Assembly: GCA_021741925.1 (NCBI GenBank)
Contig: JAIOWW010000031.1
Span: forward strand, 1 to 10,677
Direction: 5' to 3'
Length of the DNA: 10,677 bases
DNA from: Pontimonas sp.
Lineage (GTDB): Bacteria; Actinomycetota; Actinomycetes; Actinomycetales; Microbacteriaceae
The translations under genes were made by a program, and so were the position numbers. How positions within the stretch are numbered: position 1 is the first letter of the stretch; every line of letters begins with the position of its first letter. Below, in pieces: positions 1 to 6,882 of the stretch. Below the pieces are notes generated by a model that saw only the letters and a program-made list of their open reading frames with translations, searched no databases and had not been told where the DNA came from.

Positions 1-38
1 ATTTTTCCCATGCGCTTCAAACGAATTTTTACAGCCAC
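1..38 (-). CDS. rpsP: 30S ribosomal protein S16, N-terminal fragment (runs off the window)
   Basis: Reading the minus strand from a GTG at 38-36 gives V-A-V-K-I-R-L-K-R-M-G-K followed by two bases of the next codon. This is the well-known start of S16 (initiator Met, then AVKIRLKRMGK), a small-subunit protein needed for 30S assembly. The GTG start is supported by a GGAG ribosome-binding sequence at 46-43, four bases upstream. The gene lies downstream of ffh on the same strand after a 168-bp gap, and ffh-rpsP is a common neighbour pair in actinobacteria. Only 12 codons are visible, so the call rests on this motif plus the context; both agree well. Confidence 0.88.
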   Translation of the reverse strand, partial: MAVKIRLKRMGK

Positions 39-42
39 GTTT

Positions 43-46
43 CTCC
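43..46 (-). promoter_or_regulatory. Ribosome-binding site of rpsP
   Basis: GGAG on the minus strand, four bases before the GTG at 38. It supports the choice of a GTG start for rpsP. The spacing is on the short side. Confidence 0.6.
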
Positions 47-206
47 AAGTAGATGAGTAGTCATAACAGCCGACGATTACGTGGGGACACAATCGACAGG
101 ACGTCTAAGGGGGAGCTCAAGCGCCAGATAGAGGGTCGGGCGAAGTGCTCGAGTGCTTATTCTGTCAGATTTTCTCGCACTGTGGTGACCGCGGAGGGCT
201 TCTCGC

Positions 207-1700
207 CTAATCGGTCGGCGAACTAGGCAAACCGAAGCTCGATCCCGCTCCACTCGAGGAGCTTTTTCCCAGAGCTTCCTGGGCCCGCTTTGCCGGGTTT
301 CCCGAACGAGAACCAGCTTTTTTCTTGGGGTTTTTCTTCTTGCCGCGACCAGCTCCGCCCGGAATAGGCCCCATGCCAGGAATCTGGGGCACCCCGCCCT
401 TCGCGACGGTCTTCATCATTTTGGCGGCCTGGTCAAAGCGTGTCACCAACTGGTTGACCTCGGTCACCGTGGTGCCAGAACCGTTCGCGATACGCATCCG
501 CCTCGAACCGTTCAAAATCTTGGGAGTCAGACGCTCCTTCGGCGTCATCGACTGAATAATGGCTTCGGTGCGGACCAGCTCACCCTCATCGAGGTTGTCG
601 ATTTGGTCCTGCATACCCCGAGCTCCGGGCAACATGCTGAGCATTCCCCCAAGCGAGCCCATCTTCTTCATCTGCTGCAACTGCGAGAGGAAGTCTTCCA
701 GGGTGAAAGTCTCTGAGCGGAATTTCTCTTCCAGCTCTTTGGCTTCCTCCTCGTCAAAAGCTTTCTGGGCTTGCTCAATCAGGGTGAGAATGTCACCCAA
801 ATCGAGGATGCGAGAGGCCATGCGGTCGGGGTGGAATACCTCGAACTCGTCGATCTTTTCGCCAGTGGAGGCAAACAGGATGGGCCGACCGGTGACACCG
901 GTCACACTCAAGGCGGCACCACCTTTGGCGTCACCATCGAGCTTGGTGAGCACCACACCGGTGAAGTCCACACCCTCTTGGAAGGCTTTCGCGGTCTGGA
1001 CGGCGTCCTGACCGCTCATCGAGTCGATGACGAAGAGCACCTCGTCAGGGTTGGTGACCGTGCGAATGTCTGACGCTTGAGTCATCAGCTCCTGGTCCAC
1101 ACCCAAACGACCAGCGGTGTCGATGATGACTACATCATGCGCTTTGTCGTGTGCATATTTCACGCCAGCTTTTGCAACCGCTATTGGATCCCCAACGCCA
1201 TCACCAGGTTCGGGAGCAAAGAACGCAGCCCCGGCAGCCTCCGCCACAATCCCCAATTGCTTGACAGCACCCGGGCGCTGCAGGTCACAGGCCACCAAGA
1301 CGGGAGTGTGACCCTGATCGACGAGCCACTTGGACAGCTTTCCTGCCAGCGTGGTCTTACCCGACCCCTGCAGGCCCGCCAGCATGATGACCGTGGGGCC
1401 ACTCTTGGCAAAGGCGAGTCCTCTGGTTTCCCCACCCAGAATGGCCACCAATTCTTCATTGACGATGGTGACCACTTGTTGGGCAGGGTTCAGAGCCTTG
1501 TTGACATCGTCCGAGAGCGCACGCTCTCGCACTTTCGCGGTGAAATCCTTCACGACATCGAGTGCCACATCCGATTCCAGGAGAGCGCGACGAATATCGC
1601 GCACCGTTCCATCAACATCGGCGGGGGAAAGTTTGCCCTTTTGCCTCAGCGAGGAGAAGGTGGCTGTTAAACGCTCGGAGAGAGAACCAAAGGCAGCCAT
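207..1700 (-). CDS. ffh: Signal recognition particle GTPase Ffh (SRP54), 497 aa
   Basis: Ffh binds SRP RNA and signal peptides of nascent chains in the cytoplasm and delivers ribosomes to FtsY at the membrane. The N domain occupies residues 1-95. The G domain shows G1 GLQGSGKTT (109-117), DTAGR (194-198) and TKLD (252-255). The M domain, from about 325 to 435, is methionine-rich (MKKMGSLGGML) and contains the RNA-binding signature SRRMRIANGSG (399-409). The tail after 435 is Gly/Pro-, Lys- and then Ser-rich. I chose the ATG at 1700 (MAAFGSLSERL), which matches the family N-terminus; a further 12 in-frame codons exist up to 1736 but look like upstream DNA. No good ribosome-binding site precedes the start, and a TAATCT -10-like element ends eight bases before it. 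The gene diverges from the carbonic anhydrase gene, so it needs its own promoter or read-through from ftsY. Confidence 0.97.
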   Translation of the reverse strand: MAAFGSLSERLTATFSSLRQKGKLSPADVDGTVRDIRRALLESDVALDVVKDFTAKVRERALSDDVNKALNPAQQVVTIVNEELVAILGGETRGLAFAKSGPTVIMLAGLQGSGKTTLAGKLSKWLVDQGHTPVLVACDLQRPGAVKQLGIVAEAAGAAFFAPEPGDGVGDPIAVAKAGVKYAHDKAHDVVIIDTAGRLGVDQELMTQASDIRTVTNPDEVLFVIDSMSGQDAVQTAKAFQEGVDFTGVVLTKLDGDAKGGAALSVTGVTGRPILFASTGEKIDEFEVFHPDRMASRILDLGDILTLIEQAQKAFDEEEAKELEEKFRSETFTLEDFLSQLQQMKKMGSLGGMLSMLPGARGMQDQIDNLDEGELVRTEAIIQSMTPKERLTPKILNGSRRMRIANGSGTTVTEVNQLVTRFDQAAKMMKTVAKGGVPQIPGMGPIPGGAGRGKKKNPKKKAGSRSGNPAKRAQEALGKSSSSGAGSSFGLPSSPTD

Positions 1701-1708
1701 GGTCCACA

Positions 1709-1714
1709 AGATTA
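1709..1714 (-). promoter_or_regulatory. Putative -10 element of ffh
   Basis: TAATCT on the minus strand (1714-1709) keeps the TAnnnT core and ends eight bases before the ffh ATG at 1700. Transcription would therefore begin at or within about two bases of the start codon. I see no convincing -35 hexamer at 16-18 bp. Only 49 bp separate ffh from the divergent gene, so any dedicated ffh promoter must be here or inside the neighbouring gene. Confidence 0.4.
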
Positions 1715-1715
1715 G

Positions 1716-1743
1716 CTGACAAAACTGTGCTGCCATCTATCCT
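1716..1743 (+). promoter_or_regulatory. Putative promoter of the carbonic anhydrase gene
   Basis: CTGACA (1716-1721, five of six matches to TTGACA) and TATCCT (1738-1743, TAnnnT core) are separated by 16 bp. Six bases after the -10 box comes the A of the ATG at 1750, which is where transcription would be expected to begin. This predicts a leaderless mRNA. It overlaps the putative ffh -10 region on the other strand. Confidence 0.5.
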
Positions 1744-1749
1744 GGAGGC

Positions 1750-2259
1750 ATGCCTCTGGTGCCCTTTGAGTCCCATGAACCCCAGGTTCACCCCACCGCC
1801 TTTGTGGCCGAGTCGGCCACCCTGGTGGGTCAGGTCACCCTGGGTGAGAACAGTGTGGTGATGTTTGGTGCGGTGCTGCGAGCTGATCGTGACGCCATCA
1901 CGCTGGGTGAGGGAAGCAATTTACAAGACAACGTGGTGGTCCACGGTGACCCCGGATTCCCCGCGCGTATTGGGTCGGGTGTGAGTGTCGGGCACGCAGC
2001 CGTGGTGCATGGAGCAACTATCGAGGACGACTGCTTGATTGGCATGAATGCCACAGTGCTAAACGGCAGCGTGATTGGGCGGGGATCGCTCGTGGCAGCA
2101 GGTTCCGTAGTGTTGGAAGGTCAGATCATCCCTCCTGGCTCCCTTGTGGCGGGTGTTCCCGGGAAAGTTCGGCGGGAACTCACCGAAGACGAGCGTGAAG
2201 CGATTCGACAAAATGCGCTGACCTACCAGGAGCTGGGACGCTCCTATCGCAGCGCTTAA
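1750..2259 (+). CDS. Gamma-class carbonic anhydrase family protein, 169 aa
   Basis: The protein is a left-handed beta-helix protein built of hexapeptide repeats, from about residue 13 to 137. In gamma carbonic anhydrases three histidines bind the metal at subunit interfaces of a trimer; here H65 (VVVHGD), H82 and H87 (VGHAAVVHG) are all in place. R44, D46, Q59 and D60 match the conserved active-site positions. The acidic loop carrying the proton-shuttle glutamate of archaeal Cam is absent, as in the shorter CamH-type members. The likely role is CO2/bicarbonate interconversion in the cytoplasm, although some relatives (PaaY/YrdA-like) have other or unknown activity. A GGAGG at 1744-1748 is only one base from the ATG, too close to serve it, so the gene is either leaderless from 1750 or starts at the GTG at 1759. 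It is the only plus-strand gene here and its stop overlaps that of ftsY. Confidence 0.9.
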   Translation: MPLVPFESHEPQVHPTAFVAESATLVGQVTLGENSVVMFGAVLRADRDAITLGEGSNLQDNVVVHGDPGFPARIGSGVSVGHAAVVHGATIEDDCLIGMNATVLNGSVIGRGSLVAAGSVVLEGQIIPPGSLVAGVPGKVRRELTEDEREAIRQNALTYQELGRSYRSA

Positions 2260-3137
2260 TCCTCGACGAGAGACTTCGCGAATGCGGCCGGGGCGAAACC
2301 GGTCATGTCGCCAATCCCTTCGCCCTGACCCAGCAATTTGATGGGAAGACCCGTCTTCTCTTGAACGCTGAGCACAAACCCACCTTTGGCGCTGCCATCC
2401 ACTTTGGTGAGCACAAGACCGGTGACACCGGCGTGCTCGAGGAAGGCTTGAGCTTGGATGACGCCGTTTTGGCCAGTGGTGGCATCCAAAACAAGAAGGA
2501 CCTCAGAGATCGGCGCAACCTTCTCCACGACGCGACGAATCTTCGTGAGCTCGTCCATCAGACCCGATTTGGTGTGTAAACGACCGGCAGTATCGACAAT
2601 GACAATGTCGATACCGTCTTCTTTCGCCTTCGTGACAGCCTGAAAAGCGACAGATGCGGGGTCTTGACCCTCCTTGTCGGGTCCCACGAGGGGAACACCG
2701 GCTCGATCCGCCCACGTGGTCAACTGCTCCACGGCCGCAGCCCGAAAGGTGTCAGCAGCAGCAATGACGACGCTGCGACCAGCGTTAGTCAAGAACTTGG
2801 CGAACTTCCCGATAGTCGTGGTCTTCCCCACACCATTAACCCCCACCACCAACACCACAGCGGGTCTCTCGGTGAGGCGCAGAGTCGGGTCGTACTGCGC
2901 AAGCTGAGCTTCGAGCGAGTCCTTCAGGATGGCCTGAACGTCATCGGGCTTGGTCGTCCCGATACGGTCCACTTCGGCTCGCACCGACGCCAGGAGAGCA
3001 TCGGTAATGTCGGGGCCAAAATCAGCACCCAACAGCGTGTCTTCTAAGTCTTCCCAGGTCTGCTCGGTGATCTCTGGCTGAGACACCAGGTTCCGAAGCG
3101 CTTTCCCGAGCGACCACTTGCCACTCCCCCACGCCAT
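2256..3137 (-). CDS. ftsY: Signal recognition particle receptor FtsY, NG-domain form, 293 aa
   Basis: FtsY is the membrane-side SRP GTPase that pairs with Ffh and hands the ribosome to the SecYEG translocon. The N domain spans roughly residues 8-90. The G domain shows G1 GVNGVGKTTT (99-108), the ADTFRAAAVEQL insertion-box start (128-139), DTAGR (182-186), TKVD (244-247) and the FtsY-type LGQGEGIGDM (269-278). The acidic A domain is essentially missing: only about ten residues precede the first N-domain helix. The ATG at 3137 is supported by GAGGA at 3149-3145, seven bases upstream. That ribosome-binding site lies inside the end of a small membrane-protein ORF whose TAG stop is in the same frame, one codon before the ATG. 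The stop TAA shares the bases TTAA with the converging carbonic anhydrase gene. Confidence 0.96.
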   Translation of the reverse strand: MAWGSGKWSLGKALRNLVSQPEITEQTWEDLEDTLLGADFGPDITDALLASVRAEVDRIGTTKPDDVQAILKDSLEAQLAQYDPTLRLTERPAVVLVVGVNGVGKTTTIGKFAKFLTNAGRSVVIAAADTFRAAAVEQLTTWADRAGVPLVGPDKEGQDPASVAFQAVTKAKEDGIDIVIVDTAGRLHTKSGLMDELTKIRRVVEKVAPISEVLLVLDATTGQNGVIQAQAFLEHAGVTGLVLTKVDGSAKGGFVLSVQEKTGLPIKLLGQGEGIGDMTGFAPAAFAKSLVED

Positions 3138-3140
3138 GAC

Positions 3141-3302
3141 CTAGTCCTCGCCCGCTGGTTCAAACTCCAGCGCCGGAAGGGTTTCGGAGGTTTCTGGGCT
3201 TTCCTGGGTAGCCAGAGAGTAAATCTCCAAAGAGACAATTCCTATGCTCAGGGCTCCAGCGAGGGCGATGAGTGCCCATCCCATGCGCTGGTTGATGCCC
3301 AT
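3141..3302 (-). CDS. Small single-pass membrane protein, 53 aa, function unknown
   Basis: An uninterrupted ORF starts at ATG 3302 and fills the gap between smc and ftsY. It has a short N-terminus with one arginine (MGINQRMG), a hydrophobic stretch at about residues 8-30 (WALIALAGALSIGIVSLEIY, with one Glu at 26) and a proline- and glutamate-rich acidic tail ending EPAGED. By the positive-inside rule the N-terminus would be cytoplasmic and the acidic tail outside. A weak GAGAGG lies 12 bases upstream; M7 (3284) is an alternative start. It begins 22 bp after smc, and its TAG is followed by one codon and then the ftsY ATG in the same frame. I do not recognise a family. Its position, frame and hydrophobic pattern make chance unlikely, but no conservation test could be done. 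Confidence 0.72.
   Translation of the reverse strand: MGINQRMGWALIALAGALSIGIVSLEIYSLATQESPETSETLPALEFEPAGED
3145..3149 (-). promoter_or_regulatory. Ribosome-binding site of ftsY, inside the upstream small ORF
   Basis: GAGGA on the minus strand, seven bases before the ftsY ATG at 3137. It overlaps the last codons (Glu-Asp) of the small membrane-protein ORF. It fixes the ftsY start and indicates that ftsY is translated independently of, or coupled to, the small ORF rather than by stop-codon read-through. Confidence 0.65.
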
Positions 3303-3324
3303 AATCCCAGAGTACCTCTCGCCC

Positions 3325-6300
3325 CTATGCGGCGGGAGCCTCAGAATCCTTCACCCGTTGTCCCACCACAGCGCTCACGCCGTCCTTGCGCATCGATACC
3401 CCATAGAGCGCATCGGCGATCTCCATCGTGCGCTTCTGGTGGGTGATGATGATCAACTGAGAGTCATCGCGAAGCGTCTGGATCACGGCCAGCAGGCGTC
3501 CCAGGTTGGAGTCATCCAAGGCAGCTTCCACCTCATCGAGAATGTAGAACGGGCTGGGGCGAGCCTTGAAAATCGCGATCAACAGCGCCACAGCCGCCAG
3601 CGAGCGCTCTCCTCCGGAGAGCAGCGATAGGCGCTCAATCTTTTTGCCGGCCGGCTTCACCGCAACATCAATTCCGGTGGCCAGAAGATCATCTGGCTCG
3701 GTGAGTTTCAACGACCCTGTTCCGCCGGGGAAAAGGGTCGGGAAGACCTCATCGAACGCTTTCTGGGTGTCGGCAAACGCTTCGGCAAAGATGGTGTGCA
3801 TCGTCTCATCGAGCTCCGCCATGATGGCTTCCAAATCCGCCCTGGTCTTCTTGAGATCCGCCAGCTGTTCAGTCAGGAAAGTGTGACGAGTCTCCAGTGC
3901 CTCAAACTCTTCGAGCGCCAGCGGGTTGACGCGGCCTAGCTGGTCGAGAGTCCGCTCTGCTTTTTTGAGTCTGGCCTCCTGCTCGCTGCGGACGAAGGGC
4001 ACCGCCTCGGCACCCTCATCGGTCCCATCCGGGGGAACCATCTGGTCCGGAGAGTATTCGCTCAGGAGTGCGTCCTCATCGAGGCTGAGCTCCTCCAGGG
4101 CACGCTCCAACAGGGTGGTGCGCTGGAGCTTCTTTTCATACACCTGCATCTCCAGCGAGTGGACTGAATCGGTAATCGCGGTGAGACGCTCGCGCACGGA
4201 CGTCTCACTCTGGCGCAGAGCCAACAGTTCTTGATGCGAGGCCTGGCGAGCCGCCTCAGCGGCAACGAGCGCAGTTCCTGACTCTTCGACACTCGCGGCA
4301 GCAGCCTGGAGGGCTGCGGGAAGGAGAGCGAGAACCTGGGAGGCTCGCTTGGCTCTGCGCACCCGCTCGAGATGGCGTGCCTGCTCGCGCTCTCGCGCTA
4401 GCTCCTCCTGCTTCACCCTGGCAACGAGAGCATCGACCTGATCTCCCAGCGCTGCGGCGCGCTGACGCGCAGCCTCTAAGGCGATGCGCGCCTCTACTTC
4501 TTCTGCGGCAATAGCGTCGACAAGGGCTCGGGCGTCGAGTCGCTTCGACTCGTCCACACCAGGGCGGGTTGTCTCCTCGAACTCCTCCAGGGCGACAATG
4601 CTCGCCTGGTGGTGCTCCCTGGCAGCCACCAGCGCCGCTTCAGAATCAGCTAGTGACTGTCCCAGTCGGGTAATTTCCTGCTGCGCGGCATCGAGTGACG
4701 CTCGAACCCTGGACACCTGCTCGCCAAACTCTGCTCTCGATGCATCCGCTTGGCGAAGATCGGCCAGAGCAGTCTTCACCGCCTCAGCAGCCTGGGTTCG
4801 CTTTGCCTGCGCCTGTTCTGCAGCAAAAGCCAGTCGCTCAAGCTCGGTGGAGAGCGCCTCCAGGGTGGCCTTGGTGGCATCGCGCTCGGCAGCGAGCTCA
4901 AGGCGACTCTGCGCCTCGCCGGAGCCCGTGCGAACGACGTGCTCACCAAAGACATCGCCCTCCCGGGTGACCACAGTCACGCCGGCGGGAACACTGCCCC
5001 ACGCTTTCTCTACTGCAGCGAAGTCATCAGCAACATAGGTGTCAGCCAGGAGCGCAAGAACACCACTGGGGCCGCTCACCACACTCGTTGCTGGGATGAG
5101 CCCCGGGATGTCTTGTGCCGAGACGGCGGAGCCATCTGCAATGACAAGTTCCATGCGGTGATCCGTGCCAGCCCTCGAGGACACCACCGAAAGGGCATCT
5201 TTCTTGCTACTCACCAAGTGAGCGTCCGCGAGGGATCCCAGTGCCCTGGCGATCGCCGTCTCAAAGCCCTTCTGGACAATCAACGCATCGGACACGCTGC
5301 CGGTGACACCGGGCAAAGTGCTCACGTCCGCACCTTCCGCATCACTACGGAGAGCGAGCTCGAGCGTGGACACGGTGGCGGCGAGTGCTTCGCGCTCACG
5401 CTCGGTGGCGTGGAGGGCGTTGCGGGTTTCCGCTTCCTTTTCCTCGGCAGCACTGAGCACCTCTTCAGCTTCTGCCAGTGCTTTCTCGAACGCTTCCGCC
5501 ACAGCATCAGGCGCTTGATCCTTGGACGCCTGGACTTCCCGAAGGGCTTCCTCGGCATCGCGTGCGCGGTCGGTGGCGTTTCGCAAAGCAGTCTTCTGAC
5601 GCTCCACATCTGCCACAGCGGTGTCGACCCGGGAGCTGTGAACCTCGACCTGGGACTGGGCGGTGCGAAGCGCCTGATCCCACTCCTCCACTGCAGCCCT
5701 CGCTGCCAACACATCGTGATCGAGAGCAGCCAGTGACGCACGAGCAGTGGCGAGCCGGGAGGAGATTTCCCCCACCGTGCTCTCCTGGGTTGCCATCGCG
5801 GCGATGGCCTGGTCGCGCTCCGACTCTTTGGTGGTAATCATCTGGGGAGTGACCCCGGAGGAGACGACCTCTTCGCCATCGCCCTCCGCCACTGCTCCGG
5901 ATCGCTCTGTGGCAAGCGAATGCAGGGCCTGCAAGCGCTCATGGACGCGACGCAGAGAAAAGTCGATACTCCGGGCCGTGTCCAGCTCCACGTCGTTGAT
6001 GCCCGACTCGAGCTGGGCTATGCGACGACGATATCCCTCGAGCTGCTCTTGCAGGGTCGCCCGCTCGGTGCTGCGCTCTTGTTCGTTCTGGTGGAAGGAC
6101 TCCAGGGCGTGGGTGAGGGAGACGACATCATCGGCGAAGACGCGGGCTTTCGCATCCCGCACGATGGCTTGGATGGTTTGAGCCTGCTTGGCGATCTCTG
6201 CCTGGCGACCCAGCGGGGTCAGCTGGCGGCGAATTTCACCGGCAAGGTCGTTCAACCGGGTCAGGTTGGCCTGCATGGATTCAAGTTTCCGCACCGTCTT

Positions 6301-6825
6301 CTCTTTGCGGCGACGGTGCTTGAGAATTCCCGCGGCTTCCTCGATGAAGCGTCGACGGTCTTCGGGGCTCGCGTGCAAAATCTGATCGAGCTGACCTTGG
6401 CCCACGATGACGTGCATTTCGCGACCCAGGCCACTATCGCTCAGGAGCTCTTGAACGTCGAGTAGCCGGCAGGGTTCCTTGTTGATCGCATACTCGCTCC
6501 CCCCGTTACGAAACAGGGTTCTGGAGATAGTGACCTCGGTGTAGTCAATGGGCAGCGCGCCATCGGAGTTGTCGATGGTGAGGATAACCTCAGCGCGCCC
6601 CAGTGGGGCTTTGTTCGCGGTTCCCGCGAAGATGACGTCTTCCATGGACCCACCGCGAAGTGTTTTGGCACCCTGCTCCCCCATCACCCAGGCGAGAGCG
6701 TCGACGACATTAGATTTTCCAGAACCGTTGGGTCCCACCACACAGGTGACGCCGGGTTCGAATTCAAAGGTGGTGGGTTGAGCGAAGGACTTGAATCCCT
6801 TGAGGGTGAGGGATTTCAGATGCAC
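3325..6825 (-). CDS. smc: Chromosome segregation/condensation ATPase SMC, 1166 aa
   Basis: SMC is the core of the bacterial condensin complex with ScpA and ScpB, which are not in this window; it extrudes and aligns chromosomal DNA. From the chosen start the N-terminal head has Walker A GPNGSGKS (31-38), LRGGSMEDVIFAGT (56-69) and GQGQLDQIL (142-150). Coiled-coil arms, rich in Ala, Glu, Arg and Gln, run from about 155 to 500 and 640 to 1010, around a hinge at about 500-636. The C-terminal head has the signature LSGGERS from 1069 and Walker B FYILDE (1093-1098) followed by VEAALDD. The length and domain order are normal. I chose GTG 6825 because the protein then begins (M)HLKSLTLKGFKSF, the family N-terminus, with GGTGGG just upstream. 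A further GTG at 6867 would add 14 unconserved residues. The gap to mutM is 57 bp and to the small membrane ORF 22 bp. Confidence 0.96.
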   Translation of the reverse strand: MHLKSLTLKGFKSFAQPTTFEFEPGVTCVVGPNGSGKSNVVDALAWVMGEQGAKTLRGGSMEDVIFAGTANKAPLGRAEVILTIDNSDGALPIDYTEVTISRTLFRNGGSEYAINKEPCRLLDVQELLSDSGLGREMHVIVGQGQLDQILHASPEDRRRFIEEAAGILKHRRRKEKTVRKLESMQANLTRLNDLAGEIRRQLTPLGRQAEIAKQAQTIQAIVRDAKARVFADDVVSLTHALESFHQNEQERSTERATLQEQLEGYRRRIAQLESGINDVELDTARSIDFSLRRVHERLQALHSLATERSGAVAEGDGEEVVSSGVTPQMITTKESERDQAIAAMATQESTVGEISSRLATARASLAALDHDVLAARAAVEEWDQALRTAQSQVEVHSSRVDTAVADVERQKTALRNATDRARDAEEALREVQASKDQAPDAVAEAFEKALAEAEEVLSAAEEKEAETRNALHATEREREALAATVSTLELALRSDAEGADVSTLPGVTGSVSDALIVQKGFETAIARALGSLADAHLVSSKKDALSVVSSRAGTDHRMELVIADGSAVSAQDIPGLIPATSVVSGPSGVLALLADTYVADDFAAVEKAWGSVPAGVTVVTREGDVFGEHVVRTGSGEAQSRLELAAERDATKATLEALSTELERLAFAAEQAQAKRTQAAEAVKTALADLRQADASRAEFGEQVSRVRASLDAAQQEITRLGQSLADSEAALVAAREHHQASIVALEEFEETTRPGVDESKRLDARALVDAIAAEEVEARIALEAARQRAAALGDQVDALVARVKQEELAREREQARHLERVRRAKRASQVLALLPAALQAAAASVEESGTALVAAEAARQASHQELLALRQSETSVRERLTAITDSVHSLEMQVYEKKLQRTTLLERALEELSLDEDALLSEYSPDQMVPPDGTDEGAEAVPFVRSEQEARLKKAERTLDQLGRVNPLALEEFEALETRHTFLTEQLADLKKTRADLEAIMAELDETMHTIFAEAFADTQKAFDEVFPTLFPGGTGSLKLTEPDDLLATGIDVAVKPAGKKIERLSLLSGGERSLAAVALLIAIFKARPSPFYILDEVEAALDDSNLGRLLAVIQTLRDDSQLIIITHQKRTMEIADALYGVSMRKDGVSAVVGQRVKDSEAPAA

Positions 6826-6882
6826 CTGCCCACCAACCTTCCGAGATGACGCGAAGAAAGTGTGCACTTCGCACCCTCAAAC

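Noticed and set aside
61..98. Possible rpsP promoter on the minus strand (TTGTGT, then TGTTAT 18 bp later, or an extended TGTTATGAC)
   Set aside because: Matches are weak (3/6 and 4/6) and alternatives overlap. A promoter in the 168-bp ffh-rpsP gap is plausible, but I cannot place it.
144..157. AGTGCT-CG-AGTGCT direct repeat, considered as a terminator hairpin after ffh
   Set aside because: It is a direct repeat around a CTCGAG core, not a looped inverted repeat, and no T-run follows on the minus strand. No convincing terminator is visible in this gap.
1701..1736. Twelve extra in-frame N-terminal codons for ffh starting at 1736
   Set aside because: The residues do not resemble the Ffh N-terminus, while MAAFGSLSERL at 1700 does. 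The extension would also cover the only promoter space.
3044..3238. Minus-strand ORF of 64 codons across the ftsY start
   Set aside because: It is in a different frame from both ftsY and the small membrane ORF, is rich in Arg/Pro/Trp and has no recognisable features. The 3141-3302 ORF is the better explanation of the gap.
4750..5736. 328-codon plus-strand ORF opposite smc
   Set aside because: It is antisense to the SMC hinge and coiled coil, shows no recognisable domain, and is an expected by-product of G+C-rich coding sequence.
6826..6867. Fourteen extra N-terminal residues for SMC from a GTG at 6867
   Set aside because: The family starts at (M)xLKSLTLKGFKSF, which is the GTG at 6825. The extra residues are not conserved in style and lie in the mutM-smc spacer.
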